Assembly: GCA_023898385.1 (NCBI GenBank)
Contig: CP060220.1
Span: forward strand, 2,728,001 to 2,792,000
DNA from: Pseudobdellovibrionaceae bacterium
GTDB taxonomy: Bacteria; Bdellovibrionota; Bdellovibrionia; Bdellovibrionales; UBA1609
DNA: 64,000 nt
Reading direction: 5' to 3'
The notes beneath the pieces were generated by a model, which was not told the origin of the DNA, searched no databases, and saw only the letters and a list, made by a program, of their open reading frames with translations. This document shows, in pieces, positions 44,557 through 54,264 of this stretch; position 1 is the first letter of the stretch, and every line of letters starts with the position of its first letter. The position numbers and the translations under genes were made by a program.

Positions 44557-45429
44557 TCACGGCGCCCCGGCTGGCCGCAGGGCCACCCGCGACATTTCAA
44601 GTTCTCGGTACACGTCAATGGGTGAGGTCAGTGTGTAGGCCAATAGTCGTTGCAAGAAAAACTCATAGAGCTCATAGGAGGCATCGTCGGCGAGCGAACG
44701 AAAGTAAGCCCGAGCCTCGTTTATCCCCACAGGTTGGGCTTTTAAAACCAAATAGGCATCATGGTAGCGTTTGGCCAAGGTGGCATAAGAAGAGGATCTT
44801 TTGTCCCGTCGTTCTACGAAAAACTTAGTGAAATATTGCAGGTCACCCTTTGAAGCCAACGCAGCAATGTAAAATCCGAGAGAATAGTGGCCATTGGGGC
44901 CAGTCAGAGACTCTTCGTGCGCCCCAAATGCCGCCAAGAGTTCTGCTATCATCACCTCAATTTCAGGAAAGCTCGTGGATCCATGCTTTTTGACTTTAGC
45001 GGCCTCCGAAAAATCCATTTCAAGCTGGCCCCAGTTTTCGAGGTCTTCCCCCAGGGTAGTTGCCGCCATTTTTATCATTTCCGGTACAATGGTGCGTCCA
45101 ATCCACTGAGCAGATAGGCCAGAAGTCAGCATTTTTCTAAACTGTTCAGGAAAGCTATCTAAAAGGGCCCGAGTGTACCGGCCCTCAAGGCAAAATCGGC
45201 TGCACGAATCAAGTGAGCCAATTTCTGAGGAAGTTTTTAATAAGTTAGAAAATAGTACATTGCTGTTTTGAGCAATGAACTTTTGCACCAGATCCTCTTT
45301 AGATACCGGAAACTGAATCACAGACCGGCAAGATTGATCAGGCCCCCCCTGAGAGAAGCTGAGCGGCGAAAAAGCCAAAAATCCAAAGAAAAACGAGAAG
45401 GCCAAGGTCAATGGGTGACGAAAACTCAC
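44557..45429 (-). CDS. Secreted hypothetical protein
   Basis: About 290 residues from GTG 45429, chosen because AGGAGT is 6 bases upstream and the signal peptide starts there (LTLAFSFFFGFLAFSPLSFS). The mature protein is helical with two nearby cysteines (SLDSCSRFCLEG). No family recognised. An in-frame start 19 codons earlier would add a charged leader. Confidence 0.6.
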   Translation of the reverse strand: MSFRHPLTLAFSFFFGFLAFSPLSFSQGGPDQSCRSVIQFPVSKEDLVQKFIAQNSNVLFSNLLKTSSEIGSLDSCSRFCLEGRYTRALLDSFPEQFRKMLTSGLSAQWIGRTIVPEMIKMAATTLGEDLENWGQLEMDFSEAAKVKKHGSTSFPEIEVMIAELLAAFGAHEESLTGPNGHYSLGFYIAALASKGDLQYFTKFFVERRDKRSSSYATLAKRYHDAYLVLKAQPVGINEARAYFRSLADDASYELYEFFLQRLLAYTLTSPIDVYRELEMSRVALRPAGAP

Positions 45430-45499
45430 AAACGTACTCCTAAATCTGGGGGCAGAGCTCAAACTAACAGCAACTTCTATGCCCAAATGTAGCTGAATC

Positions 45500-45528
45500 T
45501 TGACAGAACTCCCTCAGAGACCCATGTT
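45500..45528 (+). promoter_or_regulatory. Candidate tmRNA promoter
   Basis: Perfect -35 TTGACA at 45500-45505, with weak CATGTT after 17 bases. It lies about 30 bases before the mature tmRNA. Confidence 0.4.
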
Positions 45529-45557
45529 TAGTACTGAATAAAGTTCTTTGAAATTAT

Positions 45558-45913
45558 GGGGGCGACATGGCTTCGACGTGGGTCGTGAAGCTTAAGGAGC
45601 ATGCCGGGGCGCTCGTGGACCTCGATAAAAACGAGCATTATGTAGTTGGCACTACTGAAATGCCTCTTGCTGCCTAATTAGTGCAGCTTGCGCCGACTAA
45701 GTAAGGGGTGACGTTACTTAGAAGGTGTCATTATAGTCACCTCGATGAGATGTTGTTTTCTCCAGAGCATCTCGTTTAAAAAAGCTGGGGGAAGGTCAAT
45801 CCGAAGTTTGTTTGTGGACGCCAGATTGATCTAAATAAAACACAAACTAAGCATGTAGCCGCCTTAATGTGAATCACTTGCGGACGCGGGTTCGATTCCC
45901 GCCGCCTCCACCA
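45558..45913 (+). ncRNA. ssrA: tmRNA
   Basis: The 5' end GGGGGCGACATGGCTTCGACG and 3' end TTCGATTCCCGCCGCCTCCACCA form the tRNA-like domain, with acceptor pairing GGGGGCG/CGCCTCC (one G-T). The tag frame ends MPLAA just before TAA at about 45675; upstream in frame is NEHYVVGTTE, so the tag is probably 15-16 residues, longer than many. It rescues stalled ribosomes and directs products to ClpXP, which is also encoded here. Confidence 0.95.
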
Positions 45914-46211
45914 AATTTTTCAACTGGTAAGTCCCCCGAAACGGGGGAAAACCTAAACCCTTTAAACCATGAACTAAAACAGGAGGCCCGCAGACGCGAG
46001 TTCACCTGGGGATCGTTAGTCGAAATTAGCGAATGTTAATCGGCTTAGCCCCACATTTGCCCCATTCTTGCCCCACGTTTTTTGAGCGAGTTTTTGTAAA
46101 ACTACATGCTTAGAAAATTCAAAGTAGGAGCAAGAAAACCAAGTCAGTTTTCAAACAGTTAGAGTTCCATGCCTATGTGAAATGTGCCTACACACATAGA
46201 AAGGAACTACT
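45914..46211. other. Gene-free gap after tmRNA
   Basis: Holds a hairpin CCCCCGAAACGGGGG near 45932-45949 that may end the tmRNA transcript, a degenerate echo of the tmRNA 3' end (GCAGACGCGAGTTC near 45990) and three TGCCCCA-like words near 46050-46076. It separates core sequence from the AT-richer island. Confidence 0.4.
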
Positions 46212-46559
46212 ATGTCTAAGAAAAGCGGTCAAAAACACAAAACCAAAGAGAGTCGTACACTCCAATTTCTGCGCCAGCAGGCTGGGCTGAGCACCCGAGG
46301 TGCAGCCAAAGCCTCTGGCCTGAAAGATGGGATCATCAACCATCTGGAGCACGGGCGGGTTCGTGTGCATCCTCATCATTTGGAGGCATTGCTCCCAGCA
46401 TATGGAGCCACACGAAAAACCTATGAGATGTTCGCCTCTGGCAAGGTGCCCTTGCCTCAAGATTTGAGGAAGGAGTGCCTGGAAATCGTCCAAGAGATGT
46501 CTCCGGAGCAATTGCAAACAGCTCATCCGGTACTTCAATCACTTTCAAAGAATAACTAG
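46212..46559 (+). CDS. XRE-family HTH regulator
   Basis: 115-residue protein with a central HTH (RTLQFLRQQAGLSTRGAAKASGLKDGIINHLEHGR). AAAGGA precedes the ATG. Followed 10 bases later by a small secreted-protein gene. First gene of the post-ssrA island; it may control its neighbour. Confidence 0.7.
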   Translation: MSKKSGQKHKTKESRTLQFLRQQAGLSTRGAAKASGLKDGIINHLEHGRVRVHPHHLEALLPAYGATRKTYEMFASGKVPLPQDLRKECLEIVQEMSPEQLQTAHPVLQSLSKNN

Positions 46560-46569
46560 GAGGTCTGCC

Positions 46570-46758
46570 ATGATTACACTATTACTACGATTAATGCTCA
46601 TCGCTGCTCTTTTGCAGTTTGGAATTTCACTGTCTGAATCCGAGTTCTGCTGGTCGCGTCAATGCGTCCAGCAGATCGAAAAACATTCGAGGGATGTTTT
46701 GAAGATCGACTGGAAACCAATTGTTGTGTTTCCAGAGGAGGCGAAGAGGTTTAGGTAG
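46570..46758 (+). CDS. Small membrane or secreted peptide
   Basis: 62 residues with an N-terminal hydrophobic segment (ITLLLRLMLIAALLQFGIS) and two cysteines spaced CWSRQC. A strong AGGAGG site ends 6-7 bases before ATG 46570, which supports translation. Tail-to-tail overlap of 8 bases with the TrlF-like gene. No known family. Confidence 0.55.
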   Translation: MITLLLRLMLIAALLQFGISLSESEFCWSRQCVQQIEKHSRDVLKIDWKPIVVFPEEAKRFR

Positions 46759-49534
46759 TTGTTGAAATTCTGTATTTTTGTTCCCGATTTTTGAAGGCGG
46801 TGGCCCCGCCTTCTAAGATGTCACAGACATCTTCTCTAATGCCAACATTAGATGGATCTACTACTTTGCTGTTTTCAAGAGAGCCAGACATATAGGAGAC
46901 CTTTTCACCTTCATTCGCGGCCACAATTACTTGCTCTGCATCCGCATTTACCACTAAGTTTGCGTTGTGAGTAACCACAATAACCTGCCGAAAATTCTTA
47001 ATTGTACGAAACAAAGGAACCAATTCGTGCATGATAAATTTATTGTCAAGGTCATCTTCTGGTTGATCAAAGACAAAAGGCTGACCAAATGTATCGGTTG
47101 CCAGCTTCAAGCAAACAAACAAAGTTCCGCGTTGTCCTACAGAAAGCTGACTAGGCTTTTTGTTTTTGTATTTCAATTCGCAAATTACCTTTAGGTACTT
47201 ATACACTTGGGAGCTTTCGAATAGTGCATTTAAAAGTGTTTTTTCACCGTCTTTTACAAAATACTCTTCATCTAGAATCTCGGAGAGGCTCATTCTCTTT
47301 TCGCCTACATCAAATATTTTTTCTCCTTCAAGAAGTCGAAAATAGTCATCCTTGTTGGAAACGCCAATAAAGTTTCGGACACGCTGCTCTAGAGAAATAT
47401 CTTTAGTGGCTCTAAATTTACTTTTATTTATTGATGGGTCAACTGCCTTATAAAAAGCATCAATATCAAACCAAATTAGTCCATTCACATCTATCCCATC
47501 TGTAAGCTTAGCGCTCAAGTCTTGCTGCTTTTGACTCCATCCCTCTTTGCCATTCCGCAAACTTTCCCAACTCGCTCCCAGCTGTGAAATATAGTTGTTA
47601 AGACGTGTTTTAATATCAACTGAATAATTTTTTAAAGAATCAAAGAGACCCTTTAACTCTTCTTCTAGCTCTTTGATTCTTTTAATGGACTTTTCTGAAG
47701 TTTCAATGTGATCCTGGTATTGATTTACTTTTTCCAAAAGAGTTGTAATATCTCCTTCTATCCCAGCTTTTTGAAACTGGGCAGCAATACCCTTGTTTGT
47801 GGAAGTTAATTTCTTTTCATTATTTTCTAAAAGCTCAGTGGCTGCCTTGATTTGCTCGACAATTGAATCATGTTTCAAATCACTAATAGTGGCCGAGCCA
47901 CCAAGTTTTTCATTGATCGAATTGATGCGCTTATTAAAACTACTTTGAAATTCAATCAGCTCGCAAGACAAAGTTTTTAACTCGCCAAGCAGACTCTTCA
48001 TTTGTGCGAGCTCACTAACGTTCGTGCGGTATTTTTCAATAAGATCTTTGTTGCTTTCGGTTGTGATCGTTGCAATAAGTTGGCGATATTTGTTTATTTC
48101 TTGTTGTTGATAGGAAGGGTGGTTTAATAATTTTCCGTCTTCGGTAGTTTGCTGGAAGAAATTCTTGAGTTCGATTATTCTGCTAATCACCTTGTTAATA
48201 CCATCAATCTCATATATCGACTTTCCGGGATCAACAATACCCAGCATTCCTTTGATCTGTTTATCCAGAATATCTGGATGTTGAACAATATGTTTTACTT
48301 CTCCTTGTGAAACATGAAGGTAATCCAGATTATTATCTTCTTGAATATGGTACTCTTGGTTGGTGTTATCAGTTTTAGTAAATGTAACATGAAAATTTGC
48401 AGTAGAAATTTCATCAGATTTATCGTCTGGATTTTGTGAGGATGCTTTAAAAAACGTTCTTCTAATCGCACTTAGTAGAACACTCTTTCCGCTTCCCCTG
48501 CCTCCAATGATGCAAACCATGTTTGGATTCAATGATAAATCGTTAGAAGTAAACTGGAGAAGTCCAGAGTCAAAAACAGCGCCAGAATCGATGCGAAGAC
48601 TAGAAAAATATGGGCGGATAAAAGTGGTTTGTGGATTATGGTTTCCTATATACACTCTATCTTTAGGCTCAAAAATTATCTGACGTAAACCTTCAAAAGT
48701 AGAGTCTGCTTTTATCCAAGTAAATCTGTCGTTATCGGGCTTGCAAATTTTTGATGGGCTATGTGCGTCTGACCCGTGAATACAAGGCTTCAGTGACCCA
48801 TATTTCTGTCTTACAATATCTTCGGCATCAGTCCCTTCCCCGAGGAAATACTTACAAGTAGACGGTGTTGAAGAAAAAATTGCATCTGAAAACCGATAAA
48901 GCTCTTCTCTGACCGCCATCAAGCTATTATCTCTTAAACCAGAAGCACCATCTCCTGACCTATCAGCGATAACTACAAATGAATTGTCTCGTAGTAGTTT
49001 ATCTCCTTCTATCAATTTAATTAACTGATCCTTAGAAACCTTAAATTGTTCCATTCCCTTTCTAAGGGCCTCTTCTTCTGAGATCGAGTCATTATTTGAA
49101 AATGTTTTGCCAAGATTAACCAAATCTCGTTTAACGCTAGAGTAATCTTGCCCCCTATATTTAAAGATAAGTCTTGAAAAAAATCTATTTTCCAAGTCAC
49201 TGATTATCTTTGGGGAAAAAATTAGGTGCAAATTGACGGGGCGATCTTGCTGAGTGCTTAGGTCCAATCTAAGTTCAACGTTGGGCAATATTAAATCAAT
49301 GTTCCGCAAACGCCCACTTGATTTATCAACTACAAGCCTCTTGTAACCTTCAATCGAGAAGTAGTCGGTTATACCTAAAACAGATACCCCCTCGATTTCT
49401 TCCAAAGCATCCAAATATGAGTTCCATTTCTCCTCAAACGTAGTACCAGGATACTCATTAGAAAGAACGCTGTATGGGGAATGAACATGCAAATCCCATT
49501 TCCGCCATTCTGATCCCTTTTCAAATTTACCCAT
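46751..49534 (-). CDS. TrlF-like PHP/AAA ATPase, putative phage defence
   Basis: 927 residues combining a PHP phosphoesterase domain and an SMC-like ABC ATPase. PHP motifs: DLHVHSPYSV near residue 14, GITDYFS and HGSDAHSP near 253. ATPase: Walker A GGRGSGKS near 345, coiled coil about 460-680, signature LSVGQRGT near 800, Walker B FVFDQPEDDLDN and H-loop VVTHNANLVV. This is the layout of TrlF-family proteins, linked to anti-phage defence. The start overlaps the histidine kinase end by 8 bases, making it the last gene of a two-component operon, an unusual arrangement. Confidence 0.8.
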   Translation of the reverse strand: MGKFEKGSEWRKWDLHVHSPYSVLSNEYPGTTFEEKWNSYLDALEEIEGVSVLGITDYFSIEGYKRLVVDKSSGRLRNIDLILPNVELRLDLSTQQDRPVNLHLIFSPKIISDLENRFFSRLIFKYRGQDYSSVKRDLVNLGKTFSNNDSISEEEALRKGMEQFKVSKDQLIKLIEGDKLLRDNSFVVIADRSGDGASGLRDNSLMAVREELYRFSDAIFSSTPSTCKYFLGEGTDAEDIVRQKYGSLKPCIHGSDAHSPSKICKPDNDRFTWIKADSTFEGLRQIIFEPKDRVYIGNHNPQTTFIRPYFSSLRIDSGAVFDSGLLQFTSNDLSLNPNMVCIIGGRGSGKSVLLSAIRRTFFKASSQNPDDKSDEISTANFHVTFTKTDNTNQEYHIQEDNNLDYLHVSQGEVKHIVQHPDILDKQIKGMLGIVDPGKSIYEIDGINKVISRIIELKNFFQQTTEDGKLLNHPSYQQQEINKYRQLIATITTESNKDLIEKYRTNVSELAQMKSLLGELKTLSCELIEFQSSFNKRINSINEKLGGSATISDLKHDSIVEQIKAATELLENNEKKLTSTNKGIAAQFQKAGIEGDITTLLEKVNQYQDHIETSEKSIKRIKELEEELKGLFDSLKNYSVDIKTRLNNYISQLGASWESLRNGKEGWSQKQQDLSAKLTDGIDVNGLIWFDIDAFYKAVDPSINKSKFRATKDISLEQRVRNFIGVSNKDDYFRLLEGEKIFDVGEKRMSLSEILDEEYFVKDGEKTLLNALFESSQVYKYLKVICELKYKNKKPSQLSVGQRGTLFVCLKLATDTFGQPFVFDQPEDDLDNKFIMHELVPLFRTIKNFRQVIVVTHNANLVVNADAEQVIVAANEGEKVSYMSGSLENSKVVDPSNVGIREDVCDILEGGATAFKNREQKYRISTTT

Positions 49535-51377
49535 TCAATTTCCTCATTTGTCCAATTTTCGACTGTTCTTCAAAAAGTTTTTTTGTTGAAACCCGATCTA
49601 AACTTTCATTTCCATCTACAAAAAGAGGCAAACAAATAGTAATATCAGTACCAACGCCGACTTCCGAGCTTATCTTCAATTCTCCGTCCCACATCGCCAG
49701 GAACTTCCGAGCGTGTAAAAGTCCAAGTCCTCGGCCTTGCTTGCCTTTAAAGGTTATTTGTTCATTCCCAAGCCTTTTCAAATATTCAGGTGGAATTCCC
49801 GCACCTTTATCAGAGATTTTAATTTCACAAATAGATCGGACGTCTTGACAGCTAACAGTTACTGTTCCTTTTTTGCCCCCATAGGATTCATAGGCATTAT
49901 TTAAAAGATTAGAAACTACTGCCTTGAGATCCAGCGAATCGATTTTAATAAATTCTTTACTGGCATCTCCATTATTGCAGAAAAGAAAAATGACATCTTT
50001 CTTTTCTGAATATTCAATATTTTTTTGTGTTACAACCTCTTCTAAAAATACAGGTAAAAATAATAAGTCACCACGATTCTTCTGAGTTTTTAAATCAAAG
50101 TTCCCAGTGTCGTTCTTTTTACTTAATTTTTCCGATAAGCCCTTTATTTCTTTAACGGAGTTTTTAAGAACTCTTTTCATTCGCTCTGGCACACCAACCA
50201 ACGTCGGCAACATCATCTCAATCGCAATGATTGGTGAGCGGATATTATGTGCAACGTCTCTTGCCATTTGCACTTTAGCTTGTACTCGTTCAGCTTCAAT
50301 GACTTTCTCTCGTGATTTTTCCATTGCACCCAGCAAGTTATCGAACTCACGAGTCAAAAACGCCACTTCATCTTTTCCCTTTAGATCTATGCGGTCACCA
50401 AGTTGGCCGTGGTCTTTGATTTGACGAACTTTAGACACCGCCTTTTCAATATTGCGAACAAGACGGCGAGACAGAAAGCGACTGATTACCAAGGCCAAGA
50501 GGAGGTTAAAGAATAATAGCGTGATACTTGCCTTTGTAGTGGAGGCAAGCATTGCGTTTAGCTCACTCTTAGACACTTCGGACTCTAAGACATAGTAGTA
50601 TTCACCATTGATTGAAGTTTCAGACTTATCACACTGCGAACAGCTTGGGTGACTTGATGTTACCTTTGAATAAAACTTAAAACTATCTGACGATTCTACT
50701 GTTTTAAAATTTTCAGGGAAGATTGCTGTATCCTTTTCAAACTTAACGTCTTTCGCCGCAAACCTACCAAAGGGGGTGCCTTTGGGGGAGTACAAGGCCA
50801 TAGACATGACATTTTTATCAGCGCCAATTGCTTCTGCGAGAGTACGAGCAATAAAATCGACTCTAACCCCAACTTCAATAATGCGTGTTCGATCTCTGTT
50901 GGCTATAGAAAGGAACTTATATGGCTTAGGCTCTGGATTTGGCTGGATAACTGGTGTTGCATGAAACCTTTTGGTTCCCTGAATCAGTTTTTTGTATTCA
51001 TCAGAAAATGAAAATAAATTTGGTATTAACGAGGGGTCCTCATTTGTTGAACGGATGAATTTTCCATTACGGTCTGTAACAAAAATATGGGTGACATTGA
51101 GCTCCGACCTCATGGCCTTAAGTTCTTCGGTCGAAAGAAGTCCTTTTTCTGCATCACGAGCAGCCACTACATTTGCGGCATTAAGCATGAGCTGTTCAGT
51201 GTTGGAATCAAGGCGTGTTAGAGTATCCCCCAATATTTTCGTCAATACGGAATATTGGGAAATGAACTTATCTTTGGTGTTGTTGCTTACGAAGTAGTGT
51301 GCTGTCCAAATGATGCCCCCGCCTACAATAAATGTAGCAGCAAAGACTGATATAAATATCTTTTTGGAAAACCTCAC
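49527..51377 (-). CDS. Sensor histidine kinase
   Basis: 616 residues: TM1 at about 8-28, a periplasmic sensor (30-285) containing SHPSCSQCDKS, a CxxC that resembles a degenerate haem motif, TM2 near 290-310, HAMP, HisKA with phospho-acceptor His in DVAHNIRSP near 375, and HATPase with NLLNNAYES, DKGAGIPPEY and GKQGRGLGLLHAR. It presumably phosphorylates the NtrC-type regulator two genes upstream. Follows the cupin gene after 4 bases. Confidence 0.88.
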   Translation of the reverse strand: MRFSKKIFISVFAATFIVGGGIIWTAHYFVSNNTKDKFISQYSVLTKILGDTLTRLDSNTEQLMLNAANVVAARDAEKGLLSTEELKAMRSELNVTHIFVTDRNGKFIRSTNEDPSLIPNLFSFSDEYKKLIQGTKRFHATPVIQPNPEPKPYKFLSIANRDRTRIIEVGVRVDFIARTLAEAIGADKNVMSMALYSPKGTPFGRFAAKDVKFEKDTAIFPENFKTVESSDSFKFYSKVTSSHPSCSQCDKSETSINGEYYYVLESEVSKSELNAMLASTTKASITLLFFNLLLALVISRFLSRRLVRNIEKAVSKVRQIKDHGQLGDRIDLKGKDEVAFLTREFDNLLGAMEKSREKVIEAERVQAKVQMARDVAHNIRSPIIAIEMMLPTLVGVPERMKRVLKNSVKEIKGLSEKLSKKNDTGNFDLKTQKNRGDLLFLPVFLEEVVTQKNIEYSEKKDVIFLFCNNGDASKEFIKIDSLDLKAVVSNLLNNAYESYGGKKGTVTVSCQDVRSICEIKISDKGAGIPPEYLKRLGNEQITFKGKQGRGLGLLHARKFLAMWDGELKISSEVGVGTDITICLPLFVDGNESLDRVSTKKLFEEQSKIGQMRKLNG

Positions 51378-51381
51378 TCAA

Positions 51382-51981
51382 TTACCTCTCTTGCCCTGGC
51401 TCCCTAGTAAATCTTTGGATGTCGTTTCTCAGGTGAGGGAAAAGTTCAGTCATTTGTTCTCTTGTGCCAATTTCAAAATCCTCAAACTCAAACCCAGGAG
51501 CAACTGTTGTTCCCAGTAGAGCCCAGCTTCCACCATCAACAAGGCGAAGTGCTTGCCAAATTCCTTTAGGTACGACGACTTGGGGAGTCTCTCCGGCCAG
51601 TATGTCATTGCCTAAAATAAACCTTTGTAGATTTCCTTGGTCATCAAATTGAATCATTTCTACTGGGTCGCCACCATAAAAGTGAAAGACCTCATCGCTT
51701 TTGATTCTATGAATTGCAGAAAAACTGTCAGCAGTAACCATATAGTAAATGGCTGTACTGATTGATCTACCGGTGTCTGCATCAATTCCAAAAGTCCTGG
51801 CTGGCAATTTTTCGCCTTCGCTTCTATATGTTTCTCGATAGTAGCCACCCTCTTCTGGTAATGGGGTTAAGTCGAGCTTATCTATGATCTCTTGTGCAGT
51901 TGGCATTTCATCTCCTCCTTTTGCTATGGGGCTAAAGCTAATTATTGTCAGCACAATGGCGTAGAAAATATTTAACTTCAT
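51382..51981 (-). CDS. Secreted cupin (DUF985/cupin_5)
   Basis: 199 residues with a signal peptide (FYAIVLTIISFSPIAKG) and a DUF985 cupin core: LTPLPEEGGYYRETYRS, STAIYYMV, HRIKSDEVFHFYGGDPV, VVPKGIWQALR, VAPGFEFEDFEIG. Cupins of this family are usually cytosolic; export is notable. Its start overlaps the response-regulator stop (ATGA), and it sits between the regulator and its kinase, so it may take part in sensing. Confidence 0.85.
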   Translation of the reverse strand: MKLNIFYAIVLTIISFSPIAKGGDEMPTAQEIIDKLDLTPLPEEGGYYRETYRSEGEKLPARTFGIDADTGRSISTAIYYMVTADSFSAIHRIKSDEVFHFYGGDPVEMIQFDDQGNLQRFILGNDILAGETPQVVVPKGIWQALRLVDGGSWALLGTTVAPGFEFEDFEIGTREQMTELFPHLRNDIQRFTREPGQER

Positions 51982-53450
51982 AGTGCCCCCTGTTTCTCGC
52001 GTCCTAAAGGTTGCGATCTATAAAATGGTAAATGTGACTTTGTGGCAGCCATTTTTTTATCTGCTTTAAGTCCTAATTCTTGAATACGTCTAAAAACTGT
52101 TGTTCGGCCAACACCAATTTTATTTGCAATTTCACTTATATTTCCATTAGCGGCTTCCAGTGCTGCCCTAAAGTATTCCCGACTAGCGGTTATAAAAAAT
52201 TCTTTATATTTATCGGGAGTAAGATCAGAAGGTGATTCTGGCAGAGAGCATGTGATTTGCCTTAATCTATAGGCCGAGTTCTTAGGCGCTTGAATGGAAA
52301 TGTCGTCGTATTCAATTTGCTCAGATGATCTTCGCCGAGCAGAAATACATGCCCGTTCAATGATGTTCCTAAGTTCTCGAATGTTGCCAGGCCAATCATA
52401 GTCACCCAGTGCCCTGAGAGCTTTGTCATCTATTTTGTAGTTTGCACCACCTATTTGTAATGTGAAGAGCTTGGCCAGATCGGGTATATCTTCCATTCGT
52501 AATCTTAAAGGTGCCGTTTCAATTCGGACTACATTCAGGCGATGATAGAGATCTTCACGAAACTTTCCTTCAGCAATCATTTGCTCTAAATCTTTGTTGG
52601 TGGCAGCGATCACTCGGCACTTAACTTTGATAGTTCGGTCATCGCCTACACGGGTAAATTCACCCTCTTGAATCACTCGAAGTAATCGGACCTGAGCAGA
52701 CAAAGGCATTTCACCAATTTCATCAAGAAAGAGGTCACCATTATGGGCTAATTCAAAGCGGCCAGGTCGGTCTTGCGTAGCTCCCGTGAACGAACCCTTT
52801 TTGTGACCGAAAAGTTCACTCTCTAAAAGATTTTCTGGAATGGCCCCACAATTGATTGCAACAAACGGGCGTTTTCCATCGTCTTCAATAGCATTAAGTC
52901 TTCGGGCAATAAGTTCTTTGCCAGTTCCGCTTTCACCAGTGATTAAAACGTGTGCCGAAGTTCCTCGTAAATCCAAAATGCTTTCTCTGAGTTGCATTGT
53001 TGCGGGGCTTTTCCCGACAATTTCATATCGGAAGGCATCTTTAACCTGTTGTTCAAGAGTTATTAATCTTCGGTTTGAAGCGGCCTTTGAGACAGCAACA
53101 GGAATTCGCACCAACAAATCAGGAATAATGTTGTCTGACTTAATCACATAATCATCAGCACCCAGGGCTATACAGCGCTTTACCGTGCTGAAATCTGAAT
53201 CAGAGGTGAGCATGATAACTACAGCATTGGGGTTGATGTCTTTAATCTCAGAAATGAGGCTGATTCCATCGCCATCAGGAAGCCCCTTATCAAGAATGAC
53301 AACATCGAAGGCTGCCTTTTGGAGTGCTTGTTTTGCAGACTGGATATCAGAGACACCGTGGACATCATTGTAGACACCGAGAAGCTGTGTGACGGCATCT
53401 CGGAAAGACTCCATATCTTCAACCAGCAATATTTTGAAATTTGCTTTCAC
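51978..53450 (-). CDS. NtrC-family sigma-54 response regulator
   Basis: About 490 residues. Receiver domain with LVEDMESF and phospho-Asp in VVILDKGLPDGDG near 55; AAA+ domain with Walker A GESGTGKE, sigma-54 contact loop KKGSFTGAT (Ser replaces the usual Ala of GAFTGA), Walker B GDLFLDEIGEMP, and R-finger WPGNIRELRN; C-terminal Fis-type HTH (GNISEIANKIGVGRTTVFRRI). Start set at GTG 53450, 7 bases after GGAGGGG. It needs sigma-54 for activation and heads a four-gene overlapping operon ending in the TrlF-like protein. Confidence 0.92.
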   Translation of the reverse strand: MKANFKILLVEDMESFRDAVTQLLGVYNDVHGVSDIQSAKQALQKAAFDVVILDKGLPDGDGISLISEIKDINPNAVVIMLTSDSDFSTVKRCIALGADDYVIKSDNIIPDLLVRIPVAVSKAASNRRLITLEQQVKDAFRYEIVGKSPATMQLRESILDLRGTSAHVLITGESGTGKELIARRLNAIEDDGKRPFVAINCGAIPENLLESELFGHKKGSFTGATQDRPGRFELAHNGDLFLDEIGEMPLSAQVRLLRVIQEGEFTRVGDDRTIKVKCRVIAATNKDLEQMIAEGKFREDLYHRLNVVRIETAPLRLRMEDIPDLAKLFTLQIGGANYKIDDKALRALGDYDWPGNIRELRNIIERACISARRRSSEQIEYDDISIQAPKNSAYRLRQITCSLPESPSDLTPDKYKEFFITASREYFRAALEAANGNISEIANKIGVGRTTVFRRIQELGLKADKKMAATKSHLPFYRSQPLGREKQGAL

Positions 53451-53518
53451 CCCAAATCCCCTCCAGTAAAGGTTTTGCAGGTGTAGCACAATTTTTAAAC
53501 AAGTCCCAAATAAAATTA

Positions 53519-53552
53519 TTAGTGTTTCAAATTAGGGATTTTTAGTGTTTCA
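53519..53552. promoter_or_regulatory. Paired 11-bp direct repeats upstream of regulator
   Basis: TTAGTGTTTCA occurs at 53519-53529 and 53542-53552, 23 bases apart (about two turns), 70-100 bases upstream of the regulator gene. Likely binding sites for an enhancer-binding protein, perhaps the regulator itself. Confidence 0.4.
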
Positions 53553-53620
53553 GAGATGAAATTTTTAAATTTAGGGCCAATTAAATGCATAAACAATATG
53601 ACTTTATGCAAAAAATGATT

Positions 53621-54244
53621 TCACGCATTAACCTCTTTAAGAATGGATTTTGACTCTTTAAGTATGAAAAATGCTGACCTTAAAAACAAAAAAGCAATGG
53701 CTCCTCCCACTACTAAATCGGGCCACTTTGTTCCAGTGATCGCAACTAAACCTGCTGCTGCAAGCACGGAGACATTGGCGATAATGTCATTGCGAGAACA
53801 CAACCATACAGAAGTAAAGTTGATATCATCCGATTTATGGCGAGTAAGTAGAGCCAGGCAAACAAGATTGAGCCCCAGAGCTATTACTCCAATGATTCCC
53901 ATTGCTGTCGGATTAGGGTTAGCTTCAAAAAAGACTCGATAGGCCGCATTGACCCCAAATGCGATGCCTAAAATTACCATCAATATGGCTTTAAACTGTG
54001 AGGCTCTTACTTTAGCAGACATTCCTTTTGAAACTACATAAAGACTACTGCCATAAGCCAGGGCATCGCCAAACATATCTAGCGAATCCCCAGTCAAAGC
54101 TAGCGACTGGTAATAAATACCAGATGCAAACTCTACAAAAAACATTATCAAATTAATTCCAAGAACAATCCAAAGAACATTTGCTTGCCTTTTTGCAAGT
54201 AGCTTTAAATCGTCTCCTTTTTTTTGGCAGCAGGAATCAGCCAT
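53621..54244 (-). CDS. Short CDF-family cation transporter
   Basis: 207 residues from ATG 54244 (GGAGG 5 bases upstream). Six hydrophobic segments and the CDF metal site in GDSLDMFGDALAY (helix 2, DxxxD) and SRNDIIANVSVL (helix 5, where the usual HxxxD is NxxxN-like). It lacks the C-terminal cytosolic domain. The N-terminal CC pair (ADSCCQKK) may bind metal. Starts 20 bases after the CzcD gene; part of the resistance operon. Confidence 0.82.
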   Translation of the reverse strand: MADSCCQKKGDDLKLLAKRQANVLWIVLGINLIMFFVEFASGIYYQSLALTGDSLDMFGDALAYGSSLYVVSKGMSAKVRASQFKAILMVILGIAFGVNAAYRVFFEANPNPTAMGIIGVIALGLNLVCLALLTRHKSDDINFTSVWLCSRNDIIANVSVLAAAGLVAITGTKWPDLVVGGAIAFLFLRSAFFILKESKSILKEVNA

Positions 54245-54264
54245 AAAAACCTCCAATTTACACC

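Noticed and set aside
46020..46110. Integrase remnant after tmRNA
   Set aside because: A short minus-strand reading (VGQEWGKCGAK) is suggestive at most; no catalytic residues.
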